NCBI RefSeq assembly: GCF_018860745.1
Contig: NZ_JAHKPY010000003.1
Coordinates: forward strand, 310,001 to 374,000
Source: Zobellia uliginosa
Lineage (GTDB): Bacteria; Bacteroidota; Bacteroidia; Flavobacteriales; Flavobacteriaceae
Direction of reading: 5' to 3'
Length of the DNA stretch: 64,000 nt
A program made the position numbers and the translations under genes. Positions 17,958-29,228 of the stretch are shown in pieces. The stretch's first letter is position 1, and every line of letters begins with the position of its first letter. The notes below the pieces were generated by a model. That model made no database searches, had not been told where the DNA came from, and worked only from the letters and a program-made list of their open reading frames with translations.

Positions 17958-18683
17958 CTACCCGTGAATAATAAAAATAGCGGGCCTTTTATGAAGTGAC
18001 TCTACTTTGGTGCGCTTCCAGTCCGAAATAGTTTTAGTTAAAATATATTCTGAGGGGAGGGTAACATCACAAGCCACACAAAGTCTTGTGTTGGGGCTTA
18101 AGGTTTTCGTAAGTTCAGCAAGAAGCTTATCGTTTCTATATGGGGTTTCAATGAACAATTGAGATTGGTCATAGTCTCGTGATAGTTTTTCCAATCTTTT
18201 AACTGCGCTTTTGCGTTCTGAAGCATCTATGGGCAAGTAACCGTTAAAAGCGAAACTCTGACCATTCATACCGCTTGCCATTAATGCCAATAGAATAGAA
18301 GAAGGACCTACAAGGGGTACGACTTGAATATTCTTATCGTGAGCGATTTTCACAACATCCGCACCTGGATCCGCAATTCCTGGGCAACCGGCTTCAGAAA
18401 GTATGCCAGTATTGAACCCGTCTAGGCATGATTGTAAAAAAGTCGGAATTTCTTCAGGTTCCGTATATTTATTTAGTACGGATAAATGAAGGCTTGGCTG
18501 TGATTTTCTTGGACTTATCTTCTTAATGAAGCGTCTTGCTGTTTTTTCGTTTTCAACGATGTAGTGGTCAATCTGCTCAATAGCCTTTTTTATTGAAATA
18601 GGTAAAACCTCTAAGGGTTCATTATCGCCTAGAGTGGTAGGTATAAGGTATAATTTTCCCTGATTTTCATTTCTGTTGGCCAT
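17958..18683 (-). CDS. Tetrapyrrole-methylase-family SAM-dependent methyltransferase (RsmI-like)
   Basis: A 241-residue protein from the ATG at 18683. This start puts 'GKLYLIPTTLGD' close to the N-terminus as in relatives; an ATG at 18710 would add nine residues and overlap the upstream gene. 'SEAGCPGIADPGADVV' (about 95-110) is the RsmI/YraL-type motif, and 'VPLVGPSSILLALMASG' is the next block. RsmI 2'-O-methylates C1402 of 16S rRNA; this shorter Bacteroidetes form is likely, but not certainly, the same activity. It overlaps or abuts the phosphatase gene upstream (stop at 18694) and forms an operon with it and dnaA. Confidence 0.82.
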   Translation of the reverse strand: MANRNENQGKLYLIPTTLGDNEPLEVLPISIKKAIEQIDHYIVENEKTARRFIKKISPRKSQPSLHLSVLNKYTEPEEIPTFLQSCLDGFNTGILSEAGCPGIADPGADVVKIAHDKNIQVVPLVGPSSILLALMASGMNGQSFAFNGYLPIDASERKSAVKRLEKLSRDYDQSQLFIETPYRNDKLLAELTKTLSPNTRLCVACDVTLPSEYILTKTISDWKRTKVESLHKRPAIFIIHG

Positions 18684-18693
18684 AATAATCGAA

Positions 18694-19140
18694 TTAGAGT
18701 TTTTTGGCAATTGCTGTACACGCGGTATCTATGAGTTGATATACCTTTTCAAAACCATTGTCATCGTAATAAGGGTCTGGTACTTCAATGACAGGTAAAT
18801 CAACTTCCGTAAGTAGCAATTTTACTTTGTTTTCATCCTCTGGAGTCTCTGCTAATTTCAAAATATTATTGAAATTACTAAGGTCCATAGCATAAATTAC
18901 ATCAAATTTTTGAAAATCCGATTTTTGAAATTGACGACATTGCTGATTTTCGATGTGTAACCCATATTTGCGAGCAACGGCAATAGATCTAGGGTCTGGT
19001 GCTTTGCCAATATGGTAGCCTCCCGTTCCTGCAGAGTCTACAAAGACCTGTTCGGGATTTACTTTGCGTTGTAGAATACCTTCCGCTAATGGTGACCGAC
19101 AAATATTGCCAAGGCAGACCATTAAAACATTGGTTTTCAT
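18694..19140 (-). CDS. Low-molecular-weight protein-tyrosine phosphatase
   Basis: A 148-residue phosphatase with the P-loop CLGNICRSP at residues 9-17 (nucleophile Cys9, Arg15) and the general-acid motif DPYYDD near 120. These enzymes dephosphorylate phosphotyrosine; in bacteria they often pair with tyrosine kinases of polysaccharide export, but no such kinase is nearby. It starts 6 bases after the dnaA stop and is followed by the rsmI-like gene, so it is probably read from the dnaA promoter. Confidence 0.94.
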   Translation of the reverse strand: MKTNVLMVCLGNICRSPLAEGILQRKVNPEQVFVDSAGTGGYHIGKAPDPRSIAVARKYGLHIENQQCRQFQKSDFQKFDVIYAMDLSNFNNILKLAETPEDENKVKLLLTEVDLPVIEVPDPYYDDNGFEKVYQLIDTACTAIAKKL

Positions 19141-19146
19141 ATAGTT

Positions 19147-20571
19147 TTAAGAAAATTTCTTGGTAAGGTCTTCTATGTATTTTCTGAACTGCTTATCAGT
19201 TTCGGCTAAGTTATCTACCGTTTTACAGGCATGTAGCACGGTTGCATGGTCTCTTTTTCCTATTTGTGACCCAATACTTGCCAATGATGCTTTAGTGAAT
19301 TTCTTGGCAAAAAACATCGCTAACTGTCTAGCTTGAACAATATGTCTTTTCCTTGTTTTGGATTGAAGTGTGGCAACATCCATTTCAAAGTAATCTGAAA
19401 CCACTTTTTGTATGTAGTCTATGGAAACCTCTCTTTTGGTGTTCTTAACGAATTTCTCAACAACTTGCTGGGCAAGTTCTATGGTCACTTCTTTTTTGTT
19501 GAAAGAAGACTGCGCAATCAAGGATATAATGGCGCCTTCTAATTCTCTTATGTTACTTTTAATGTGTTTTGCCACATATTCGATAATATCATCGGGCATT
19601 TCCACACCGTCTCTATATAATTTGTTCTTGAGAATAGAGATTCGTGTTTCATAATCAGGATTTTGAAGCTCTGCTGATAATCCCCATTTAAAGCGGGACA
19701 ATAAGCGTTGCTCAATATCTTGCATGTCTACAGGAGCTTTGTCCGAAGTTAAAATAACCTGTTTCCCGTTTTGATGTAAATGGTTAAAAATATGGAAGAA
19801 AACATCCTGCGTTCCAGATTTACCACTTAAGAACTGAACATCATCAATAATAAGCACATCTATCAATTGGTAGAAATGAATAAAATCGTTTCTGGTATTC
19901 TTCTTGACGGACTCTATGTATTGTTGTGTGAATTTTTCAGCCGAAATATAAAGAACGGTACGTTCAGGATATTTGTCTTTAATCTCAACACCAATGGCAT
20001 GGGCTAAATGCGTTTTTCCCAAACCTACACCACCAAACACCAACAATGGGTTAAAAGAAGTTCCACCAGGTTTGTTGGCTACGGCCATACCTGCGGATCT
20101 GGCCAAACGGTTAGAATCTCCTTCTAAGAAATTATCAAAATTATAATTGGGGTTAAGCTGAGATTCAATTTTAATATTTCTGATTCCGGGAATCACAAAA
20201 GGATTCTTGAGTTCAGGATTTTTTGATTTTATGGGAACATCCATTTCTTGAGGACTCATAGTAGCTCTGTTGGAACTTGGAATCTTTTCTGTAAATGGTT
20301 CTTTGTTGCCGTACGTATTTTCCATTCGAATGATGTACACCAACTTTGCGGTTTCACCCAACTCTTTGGTGAGCGCAACTTTTAATAATTTTACGTAGTG
20401 TTCTTCTAACCACTCATAAAAGAATTTACTGGGTACTTGAATACTCAAAGCATTGTCAGATAACTTAATTGGTTTAATAGGCTCAAACCAAGTTTTGAAT
20501 GCCTGCGGTTGAATATTGTCTTTGATAAAAGTTAAACAATTGCTCCATACGGAAATAGCAGTGACACCCAT
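19147..20571 (-). CDS. dnaA: Chromosomal replication initiator protein DnaA
   Basis: A 474-residue DnaA. I place the start at the ATG at 20571 (MGVTAISVWSNCLTFIKD), which matches the usual N-terminal domain I; an earlier frame opening at 20691 adds 40 unrelated residues. Walker A is 'GGVGLGKTHL', Walker B 'VLIIDDVQFL', and the DNA-binding signature 'IGKRDHATVLHACKTV' lies near the C-terminus. It binds DnaA boxes and melts oriC with ATP. The 207 bases upstream contain poly-A/T tracts but no TTATCCACA-type boxes that I can find, so oriC is probably elsewhere. Confidence 0.97.
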   Translation of the reverse strand: MGVTAISVWSNCLTFIKDNIQPQAFKTWFEPIKPIKLSDNALSIQVPSKFFYEWLEEHYVKLLKVALTKELGETAKLVYIIRMENTYGNKEPFTEKIPSSNRATMSPQEMDVPIKSKNPELKNPFVIPGIRNIKIESQLNPNYNFDNFLEGDSNRLARSAGMAVANKPGGTSFNPLLVFGGVGLGKTHLAHAIGVEIKDKYPERTVLYISAEKFTQQYIESVKKNTRNDFIHFYQLIDVLIIDDVQFLSGKSGTQDVFFHIFNHLHQNGKQVILTSDKAPVDMQDIEQRLLSRFKWGLSAELQNPDYETRISILKNKLYRDGVEMPDDIIEYVAKHIKSNIRELEGAIISLIAQSSFNKKEVTIELAQQVVEKFVKNTKREVSIDYIQKVVSDYFEMDVATLQSKTRKRHIVQARQLAMFFAKKFTKASLASIGSQIGKRDHATVLHACKTVDNLAETDKQFRKYIEDLTKKFS

Positions 20572-20778
20572 GTGAAAGTTTATCTTATTTTTGTTGGTTA
20601 GTGATTTCGTAAGTCGGTCGAAAGTGTCTGGTATTATACATACTTTCTCGGGAGGCAAATATGTGAACAAAAAAACTAAAAAAAAAATCAAACTCTATTG
20701 AATTTACCCTTTTTTTTTTGCATGTTGACCGAACAGAAAACGAAATCTTTTAAAGATATAATTTTTACACGATAATAA

Positions 20779-21189
20779 ATGAGTTTTAACAATATTTCTT
20801 TTAGGGTACGATATTCCGAAACAGATCAGATGGGAGTAGTCTACCATGGTAACTACGCGCAATACTTAGAGATAGGGCGGGTTGAGTGGTTAAGGGCTAG
20901 AGGTATTTCTTACAAAGAGTTGGAAAAAAGAGGTGTTATGCTGCCAGTTATTTCCTTGTCTTTGAACTACAAGAAATCGGCCTTTTACGATGACTTGATT
21001 ACGGTTAAAACGAGGCTCAAAAAGACGCCCTCCGTGAGGATAGAATTTGACTTTGTAATCTACAATGAAGAACAGGAAATTCTTGTGGAAGCAAATACAG
21101 TTTTGGTATTCATGAACATGGAAAATAAAAAACCAATACGATGTCCAAAATACCTATTGGATCTGATAGAAAAAAGTCCTGAAAAATGA
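20779..21189 (+). CDS. Acyl-CoA thioesterase, hot-dog fold (YbgC-like)
   Basis: A 136-residue single hot-dog domain. 'VRYSETDQMGVVYHGNYAQYLEIGRVEWLR' (about 9-38) is the 4-hydroxybenzoyl-CoA thioesterase/YbgC signature, including the catalytic Asp in 'TDQMGVVYHGNY'. It hydrolyses acyl-CoA thioesters in the cytoplasm; preferred chain length is unknown. It is divergent from dnaA and stands alone; in this window it has no Tol-Pal neighbours. Confidence 0.92.
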   Translation: MSFNNISFRVRYSETDQMGVVYHGNYAQYLEIGRVEWLRARGISYKELEKRGVMLPVISLSLNYKKSAFYDDLITVKTRLKKTPSVRIEFDFVIYNEEQEILVEANTVLVFMNMENKKPIRCPKYLLDLIEKSPEK

Positions 21190-21277
21190 TTTTCGATTTA
21201 ATTTTTTGAGGAAATTATAGTCAACTTTTCTAATTGTGAAATAAGTGTTGTGCCTGTCAAAAAACAGGACTAGGAAG

Positions 21278-21883
21278 TTAAGCCACATGCACTCCGTAAA
21301 TTCCTACAAAAATGTCCTTAATTTGTGCTGCTTCACTTTTTCTTACCCCAACAATCAGTTCGCAATTCATCTCCATTTTTTGAAAAATAATCTGTAGATT
21401 TTTTTGTTTTATTATGCGCATCACTACATCTATTTGAGCGTATTCAAAGGTTATTTTAAACTGATTTTGGACTATTTTTTCAATTATTTTTGAGTTTTCT
21501 AAAGCCATTTTAGCAGCCATTTTATAGGAGGTAATTAATCCGCCTACACCCAATTTTGTGCCTCCAAAAATACGGGGAACCGCCACAAGAGTATTTGTTA
21601 CATTAAAAGATTGAATCTGTCCGTAAATGGGCATTCCTGCGGAATTATTGGGTTCTCCATCATCATTTGCACGATAACTAGGTTCCTCAACACCTATTTG
21701 CCATGCATAGCAGACATGGTTGGCGCTGGAATGCTTGTTTTTTAGCGCATCAATGATGATTTTTACTTCGTCTTCAGTTTCAACGGGAAAGGCATAGCCA
21801 TAAAATTTACTTTTCTTTTCTTTAAAAAGAATTTCCTCAGAAGGTTTGGCAAGTGTTCTATAGGTGTCTTTTATATTCTCCAT
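21278..21883 (-). CDS. YigZ/IMPACT-family protein
   Basis: A 201-residue protein with the IMPACT domain in the N-terminal half: 'KKSKFYGYAFPVETEDEV', 'HVCYAWQIG', 'NDDGEPNNSAGMPI' and 'FGGTKLGVGGLITSYKMAA' are all conserved blocks. The C-terminal part is the usual DUF1949-like alpha-beta domain. Family members may regulate translation or act as peptidases; the biochemical role is unsettled. The ATG shares one base with the stop of the EamA gene (TAATG), so it is translationally coupled to it. Confidence 0.93.
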   Translation of the reverse strand: MENIKDTYRTLAKPSEEILFKEKKSKFYGYAFPVETEDEVKIIIDALKNKHSSANHVCYAWQIGVEEPSYRANDDGEPNNSAGMPIYGQIQSFNVTNTLVAVPRIFGGTKLGVGGLITSYKMAAKMALENSKIIEKIVQNQFKITFEYAQIDVVMRIIKQKNLQIIFQKMEMNCELIVGVRKSEAAQIKDIFVGIYGVHVA

Positions 21884-22746
21884 TACCCAAAGGCTACTAG
21901 TATTATGCTGGTAACGGCCAAAGCAATACCACCCCAGTTCTTAGTGCTAATCTTTTCTTCAAACAAAAGGATTCCCAAAAGAGTGGTAAACATTACTATA
22001 GCCACATTATTTATAGTAAATACGGATGAACTGTTAAGTGTTTCGTTCTGTAAAGCTTTCAGAAGGAAAAAAATAGAAAAGTAATTTACGACTCCTAGGG
22101 TTAAACCGCCTATTAGAGTATTTAGGTTGTATGATGAGCGAAGATCACTTATTTTAAAAAGAGTAATTAAAAAGCCAATACAGGCTGCAGATGCAAAAAC
22201 GGTGGCGGAGAAAATGGGATATTCTTCTTCTGCAATGTATATTTCCTGAATATATTTTAGACTGGCATCAATAATTCCCGAGCCTAAAAATACTAATGCA
22301 GGAAGTAGTAATGCAGATTTTTTAAATTTTATAGAGGATTCTTTAAGAGAGGCAAAATATACTGCTGCCAAAGCCAAGAGTATTCCAATTACTTTTACAA
22401 TACTAAGTTGTTCGTTATATAGTAATAGCCCAAAAATTACAGGAATAACAAAAGACATTTTGGTAGCTACCGATGTTACTGCAACACCTACTTTTTGAGA
22501 TGCTTTTGCCATAAGGTTAAATACCACTATAAAAAGGATGCCCAATAAAAATGTCCCAAAAAACCAAGGTTTTCCAGGTACTTCCGTTATACTGGTTTCA
22601 CCCTGGTAACGCAAAAGTCCAACACAAGACGCCACGTAATAATTAGTGACAATAGCAAAAAGTGTATTGACTTTAAAACGGGTGTAAAGCTTAAAAATGA
22701 TAAAAATTAGGCTGGAAGCCAATATACTCAATGCAAGTGAAGCCAT
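21883..22746 (-). CDS. EamA/DMT-family membrane transporter
   Basis: A 287-residue protein with about ten transmembrane segments in two repeats, typical of drug/metabolite transporters. The end of each repeat carries a related pattern: 'LLYNEQLSIVKVIGILLALAAVYF' and 'LLFEEKISTKNWGGIALAVTSIIL', the Glu-containing EamA motif. The substrate is unknown. It is between the HAD phosphatase (one base upstream) and YigZ. Confidence 0.88.
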   Translation of the reverse strand: MASLALSILASSLIFIIFKLYTRFKVNTLFAIVTNYYVASCVGLLRYQGETSITEVPGKPWFFGTFLLGILFIVVFNLMAKASQKVGVAVTSVATKMSFVIPVIFGLLLYNEQLSIVKVIGILLALAAVYFASLKESSIKFKKSALLLPALVFLGSGIIDASLKYIQEIYIAEEEYPIFSATVFASAACIGFLITLFKISDLRSSYNLNTLIGGLTLGVVNYFSIFFLLKALQNETLNSSSVFTINNVAIVMFTTLLGILLFEEKISTKNWGGIALAVTSIILVAFG

Positions 22747-22747
22747 T

Positions 22748-23353
22748 CTATAATTTAGATTTCAATTGAATGATGTCTTCTTTCCCCACCTGAATATTCC
22801 AACAAGTAATGCCTAGCTTTTCGGCAGCATCGGTATTTTCTTTTGTGTCATCTATAAAGAAGGTTTCTTCTGCTTTAAGTCCGTTTTCGTCCAAAACGAA
22901 CTGATATATGTCTGCATTTGGTTTTCTTAGATTGATTTCATGTGAAAGGTAAAATTTCTCAAAAGGCTTTTTAAAACGAGCATAACGATCAGCACCCATT
23001 TTTTGTTCCACATGGGAAATATGCAGTTCATTAGTGTTGCTTAATAGAAAAAGACGATACTCATCTTCTTTAGCTAGATTTTCAATGAATTCTAATCGTT
23101 CTTCGGGGAAATCCAGTAACATGGAATTCCAAATACGCGCTATTTCGGTCGCATTTGCATTAGGATATTGATTTTGAAGCTGGGCAATGAAATCCTCAGA
23201 AGTCATTCCGCCTACCTCATATGTATTATTTAGCGCTACCATTTCTGGCGTTAAATCTATTGATCCACCAAATTTTTCCATTTCTCGGAAGATGATTGCC
23301 TTATCCAGATTGATGAATACATCGCCAAAATCAAAAATAATGTTCTTAATCAT
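22748..23353 (-). CDS. HAD-superfamily phosphatase (YihX-like)
   Basis: A 201-residue protein from the ATG at 23353 (MIKNIIFDFGDVFINL); an ATG at 23365 would add four residues. Motif I is 'IIFDFGDVF' with the nucleophilic Asp; motif II is 'LFLLSNT' (about 105); 'LRKPNADIYQ' supplies the motif III Lys and 'FFIDDTKENTDAAEKLG' is motif IV. YihX-type HADs hydrolyse sugar or nucleotide phosphates. It overlaps the ribD stop by a few bases, so a role as the missing riboflavin-pathway phosphatase is conceivable, but this is inference from position. Confidence 0.9.
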   Translation of the reverse strand: MIKNIIFDFGDVFINLDKAIIFREMEKFGGSIDLTPEMVALNNTYEVGGMTSEDFIAQLQNQYPNANATEIARIWNSMLLDFPEERLEFIENLAKEDEYRLFLLSNTNELHISHVEQKMGADRYARFKKPFEKFYLSHEINLRKPNADIYQFVLDENGLKAEETFFIDDTKENTDAAEKLGITCWNIQVGKEDIIQLKSKL

Positions 23354-24431
23354 TTGTATATACATTTAAAGTGTCTCCACCAATGGATTTAGTTTCGTTG
23401 ATTTTTCCTTTAAATTTGGGTGCGGATACTCCGTTATTAAAATAGGTGCTACCTGTGAAAACTCTAGCTTCGTCCCATAAACCGGAATCGATAAAAGTCT
23501 GTAAGGTCTTGCTGCCACCTTCCACAAAAACGCTAGTTATGTTTTTTTGATGGAGTTTACCACAGATTTGTTTAGCAAGATCTATATTAAAACTGATCAC
23601 CCCGTATTCAATAGCATCTTTTTGGAGCTGTTTATTTACTGTTTCCGTTAATATCAGGGTGGGTATACTGCCATCCAGCATATGGTAATCGGTAGTGATT
23701 TTTAATTTTCTGTCCAGTATAATGCGAATAGGATTTTTTCCTGTGAATAAACGAACATCTAATTTAGGATTGTCTTCTAAAACTGTATTGGTACCCACTA
23801 AAATACTTTGTTCCTCGCTGCGCCATTTATGTACAAGCTGGCGAGAGTAAGCATTGGTAATCCAATACGGTTCCGGAATTTCTACCCGTTCATCTTTGGT
23901 TGGCGCAATAAAACCATCTGCGGTTTGTGCCCATTTTAAAATTATATAGGGTCGTTTCTTTTCCTGAAATGTCAAAAACCGCCGATGGTGGGCTTGGCAT
24001 TGTGCTTCTAAAACTCCTGTCACTACTTCGCTTCCCGCATTTTTTAACTTCGCTATGCCTTTACCCGCAACTTTTGTGTGTGGGTCCATAAGTCCTATAA
24101 CCACTCTTGGAATACCGTGTTTGGCAATCAAATCTGCGCAAGGTGGTGTTTTTCCGTGGTGAGAACAAGGTTCTAAAGTTACATATATAGTTGCTTTTTT
24201 AAGGAGGGCTTTATCGGTAACAGAATTTATGGCGTTGACCTCTGCATGCGAACCACCGTAGGGACTTGTAAATCCTTCGCCTATAATTTTGTTATTATAA
24301 ACAATTACTGCACCTACCATTGGGTTTGGGGCAGTAGTGCCTAGACCGTTTTTTGCGATTTCCAAACAACGTAGCATGTAGCCTTCATCTTCGGATAGCA
24401 TAGGTTTAGATTGAAGTTTGTTGCTGAGCAT
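23346..24431 (-). CDS. ribD: Bifunctional riboflavin biosynthesis deaminase/reductase RibD
   Basis: A 361-residue two-domain enzyme that performs the second and third steps of riboflavin synthesis. The N-terminal zinc deaminase has HAEVNA (His62) and 'EPCSHHGKTPPC' (Cys89, Cys98); the C-terminal reductase begins with 'RPYIILKWAQTADGFIAP' and includes 'SILVGTNTVLEDNPKL'. The ATG at 24401 could be the true start, since the first ten residues are not conserved. No FMN riboswitch is visible upstream. It is first of the ribD-HAD-EamA-yigZ run. Confidence 0.96.
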   Translation of the reverse strand: MLSNKLQSKPMLSEDEGYMLRCLEIAKNGLGTTAPNPMVGAVIVYNNKIIGEGFTSPYGGSHAEVNAINSVTDKALLKKATIYVTLEPCSHHGKTPPCADLIAKHGIPRVVIGLMDPHTKVAGKGIAKLKNAGSEVVTGVLEAQCQAHHRRFLTFQEKKRPYIILKWAQTADGFIAPTKDERVEIPEPYWITNAYSRQLVHKWRSEEQSILVGTNTVLEDNPKLDVRLFTGKNPIRIILDRKLKITTDYHMLDGSIPTLILTETVNKQLQKDAIEYGVISFNIDLAKQICGKLHQKNITSVFVEGGSKTLQTFIDSGLWDEARVFTGSTYFNNGVSAPKFKGKINETKSIGGDTLNVYTND

Positions 24432-24519
24432 AAGCTTTGTTCGCGGTATTTTTGAAAGGTAACATACGCGTATTTCTACGTATCTTCACACCGTAAAAAT
24501 ATAATTTTATTTATTGGAA

Positions 24520-25005
24520 ATGGGTGCAGTGAACATTCGTAACATAAGAAAGGAAGATAATAAGCAGGTTGCTGCATTGATTCGTAAGGTCTTAGTTGAT
24601 TTGGGTGCACCTAAAGTAGGCACTGCTTATGCCGATGTTACACTTGATAACATGTTCGAGAATTATGATAAACCGCGAGCAACTTATTTAGTTTTGGAAG
24701 AGAATGACGTTATCTTGGGATGCGCGGGGGTAGCACAACTGGATAATTGCAAGGATAATATTTGCGAACTTCAGAAAATGTATTTTTTGGAGGAAGCTAG
24801 GGGGAAAGGAATGGGGTCCGAAATGTTGAAGCAATGTCTAGAATTGGCCAAAGAATTCAATTTTGATAAAATCTATTTAGAAACAATGCCGTATATGAAA
24901 GCTGCACAAAAACTATACTCCAAAATGGGTTTTATATATATAGATAAGCCTTTGGGGGACACAGGTCATTATTCTTGTCCTGTTTATATGGTTGCCCAAT
25001 TGTAA
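24520..25005 (+). CDS. GNAT-family N-acetyltransferase
   Basis: A 161-residue acetyltransferase (from the second Met, MGAVNIRNIRKED; the first Met at 24514 adds two residues). The acetyl-CoA motif is 'YFLEEARGKGMGSEMLKQCL' at about 88-107 with RGKGMG, followed by 'YLETMPYMKAAQKLYSKMGF'. The sequence resembles small-molecule or protein N-acetyltransferases that follow the pattern 'CELQKMY'. Its stop lies 19 bases before the prmC ATG, so the two are probably co-transcribed. Confidence 0.88.
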   Translation: MGAVNIRNIRKEDNKQVAALIRKVLVDLGAPKVGTAYADVTLDNMFENYDKPRATYLVLEENDVILGCAGVAQLDNCKDNICELQKMYFLEEARGKGMGSEMLKQCLELAKEFNFDKIYLETMPYMKAAQKLYSKMGFIYIDKPLGDTGHYSCPVYMVAQL

Positions 25006-25024
25006 TGAATATTGCTTGTATACC

Positions 25025-25882
25025 ATGATTTTAAAGGAAATAAAGAATATTTATCATAAAGAGTTGGATGCCTTGTACGCAAAGGAGGAGGTTGAAAGCT
25101 TCTTTTACTTACTTATAGACCACTACCTTCAGTTAGAACGCTTCGTTTTGGTAATACAACCTAATTTAACATTGACAAAAGAAGAGGAACAGCCGCTGTT
25201 TGAAGCCTTGTCCGAGCTTAAGTTGCAACGGCCCGTTCAATATATAATGGGCAAGACTACTTTTATGGACCTAGATTTTGAAGTTAATGAAAGCGTGCTT
25301 ATTCCAAGACCTGAAACAGAGGATTTGGTTCGTTGGATTTTGGATGAAGCAGATGGCAGGTTTGCGAACAAAAAGATTAAAATCCTGGATATTGGTACAG
25401 GAAGTGGTTGTATAGCTATTTCGTTGGCCAAACATTTACAAGATGCCCAAATTTCAGCTATGGATATTTCCGAAAATGCCCTGAAAACCGCTAAGAAAAA
25501 CGCAGAGTCAAATTCGGTAAAAGTTGATTTTTCAGAGGTGGATATTTTAAAAAGTGATGGATTTGTTTCAGGTTTTGACATCATTGTTTCCAACCCACCT
25601 TATGTACGAGAGCTTGAAAAGAAAGAGATGCATAAGAATGTTTTGGAGCATGAACCAGATTTGGCCCTTTTTGTTTCAGACGAAAATCCGCTTATATTTT
25701 ACGATGCGATTACGAAATTCGCAAAACAAAATCTTTCAAAAAACGGAATGCTGTTTTTTGAAATCAATCAGTATTTAGCAAAAGAAACCGAAGCACTTTT
25801 GCTTCAACATCATTTTTTAGAAATTGAAGTCCGAAAAGATATGTTCGGTAACGACCGCATGACTAAGGCTCTTTTAGGTTGA
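25025..25882 (+). CDS. prmC: Release factor glutamine N5-methyltransferase
   Basis: A 285-residue enzyme that methylates the GGQ glutamine of RF1 and RF2. I place the start at the ATG at 25025 (MILKEIKNIYHKEL); an earlier in-frame ATG at 24992 would overlap the GNAT gene. An N-terminal helical domain is followed by 'YIMGKTTFMDLDFEVNESVLIPRPETE' (about 70-96), SAM motif I 'ILDIGTGSGCIAISLA', and the NPPY catalytic motif in 'DIIVSNPPYVRE' (about 185). Confidence 0.96.
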   Translation: MILKEIKNIYHKELDALYAKEEVESFFYLLIDHYLQLERFVLVIQPNLTLTKEEEQPLFEALSELKLQRPVQYIMGKTTFMDLDFEVNESVLIPRPETEDLVRWILDEADGRFANKKIKILDIGTGSGCIAISLAKHLQDAQISAMDISENALKTAKKNAESNSVKVDFSEVDILKSDGFVSGFDIIVSNPPYVRELEKKEMHKNVLEHEPDLALFVSDENPLIFYDAITKFAKQNLSKNGMLFFEINQYLAKETEALLLQHHFLEIEVRKDMFGNDRMTKALLG

Positions 25883-25938
25883 TTATTTATAATAAAATCT
25901 ACGAAAGCACAATTAAGTTTACAGATACACTCAATTAG

Positions 25939-27939
<2,001 letters not shown>

Positions 27940-27947
27940 AATCAAGT

Positions 27948-29195
27948 TCAGGGTTTATACTTTTGATGATTGAATAAGGTTTTGCAGGCACAATAGTGGA
28001 GGGAAAGAATAAAGCAAACACTAAAAATGTACCCTGCAAAAAAAGTGTTCTCGCCTAGTCCAAGGCTGGGATAGTAGATAAAACAGAATAGAAAACTCGC
28101 TAAAACGAAACATCCGAACAGGACTATTATTTTTGGGTACTCCAACAATCCTTGGTAGGTTGATTTCAATGATAATGGCTCTAAAAAACTTTTAAAAAGC
28201 TGCATAAATACAGGCCACAAAAAGAGAAGTGGCAAAGCGAACAACCTTGATTCCCGTGCAAATGCGGTCATGAAAACTAGAGGTGTGTTAAGGAGTGCCG
28301 TGAATAAGAAAGCATAGACAAAACTAGTTTTCCATGATTCATTTTCTTTCTGTTTCAGGTAGAAATAGGTTAAATACAGAAACGGTCCCAAAGTAATGAA
28401 AATGGATACTATGGATTCAACTAGGTTCTTTGTGCTTTCAATATTTTCTAAAAAGCAGGAGTATCTGCTGGTAATCTCTGTATGAGTGGCATGTAATAGC
28501 CTTTGGTGGTAAATGAAAAAGACGATATAACATCCATAGACCAAAATAGGGGATAGAATACAAATTCCGTTTTTTTTCAAGTTAGGTCCTAATTTTTCTC
28601 GTGGATGGTTTTGTGTTCCCGGAAGCAATAAAATAAGAGCGGGAAGTAAAAGAACACTGGTTTCGCGTGCTACCATTGCCAAAGAGAATAGAATTACGTA
28701 CCAAAACCATTTTCGTTTTACAAAAGCAATAAACGCCATAAGTAACGAACAATACTGCAAAGGCTCGTCATAGGTGAATACCGGAGGAAAAAATGCGAAC
28801 AAAACCGAAAATGAGGTAAAGAATACCATCATGTTAATAATGCCTTGCAGTTTGGTTGCCTTAAGTAAAAGGGATAACCAATATATTAAGACACCGCTAA
28901 AGCCTAGTAGTAAGAAGTTAACTAGAATAAACGCATAGCCCGCTTTAAACCCAAACAGTTGTTGTGAGCCTTCAATTAGTAAAGTAGTCAGAGGTCTTCT
29001 GGCAAAAGGAGCGATTTCCTTATGATAATTGATTTGAGACCTCAGGAAAACATGGGAAATCTGTGTGTTGTTTTCGTTGAGCATGCTATCTACGCTGGGC
29101 AGCATATGAATGCATAGAATGACCGTTGTGGTGAGTAGTGCCAACACATAGGGTAGCGGTCTCCAGTGGAGTAAGCTTCGTGATAGTTGAACCAT
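27948..29195 (-). CDS. Polytopic membrane protein, possibly GT-C-type glycosyltransferase
   Basis: A 415-residue protein with about ten transmembrane segments. The first extracytoplasmic loop (about residues 35-75) holds charged residues ('VFLRSQINYHKEIAPFARRPLTT'), and later loops hold 'TYDEPLQYCS' and 'MVARETSVLLLPALILLL'. This layout recalls GT-C glycosyltransferases using polyprenyl-linked donors, where the 'RETS' helix after a membrane segment is common in such proteins, but there is no decisive motif. I do not recognise a named family. It is a lone gene between convergent ligA and a divergent small gene. Confidence 0.55.
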   Translation of the reverse strand: MVQLSRSLLHWRPLPYVLALLTTTVILCIHMLPSVDSMLNENNTQISHVFLRSQINYHKEIAPFARRPLTTLLIEGSQQLFGFKAGYAFILVNFLLLGFSGVLIYWLSLLLKATKLQGIINMMVFFTSFSVLFAFFPPVFTYDEPLQYCSLLMAFIAFVKRKWFWYVILFSLAMVARETSVLLLPALILLLPGTQNHPREKLGPNLKKNGICILSPILVYGCYIVFFIYHQRLLHATHTEITSRYSCFLENIESTKNLVESIVSIFITLGPFLYLTYFYLKQKENESWKTSFVYAFLFTALLNTPLVFMTAFARESRLFALPLLFLWPVFMQLFKSFLEPLSLKSTYQGLLEYPKIIVLFGCFVLASFLFCFIYYPSLGLGENTFFAGYIFSVCFILSLHYCACKTLFNHQKYKP

Positions 29196-29228
29196 AAAAG
29201 CATACGGTTAATTTCAATCGAAATTAGG

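Noticed and set aside
20572-20778. oriC at dnaA
   Set aside because: No DnaA-box cluster or recognisable unwinding element beyond ordinary A/T tracts.
24432-24513. FMN riboswitch upstream of ribD
   Set aside because: The 80-base gap is too short and has none of the conserved FMN aptamer segments.
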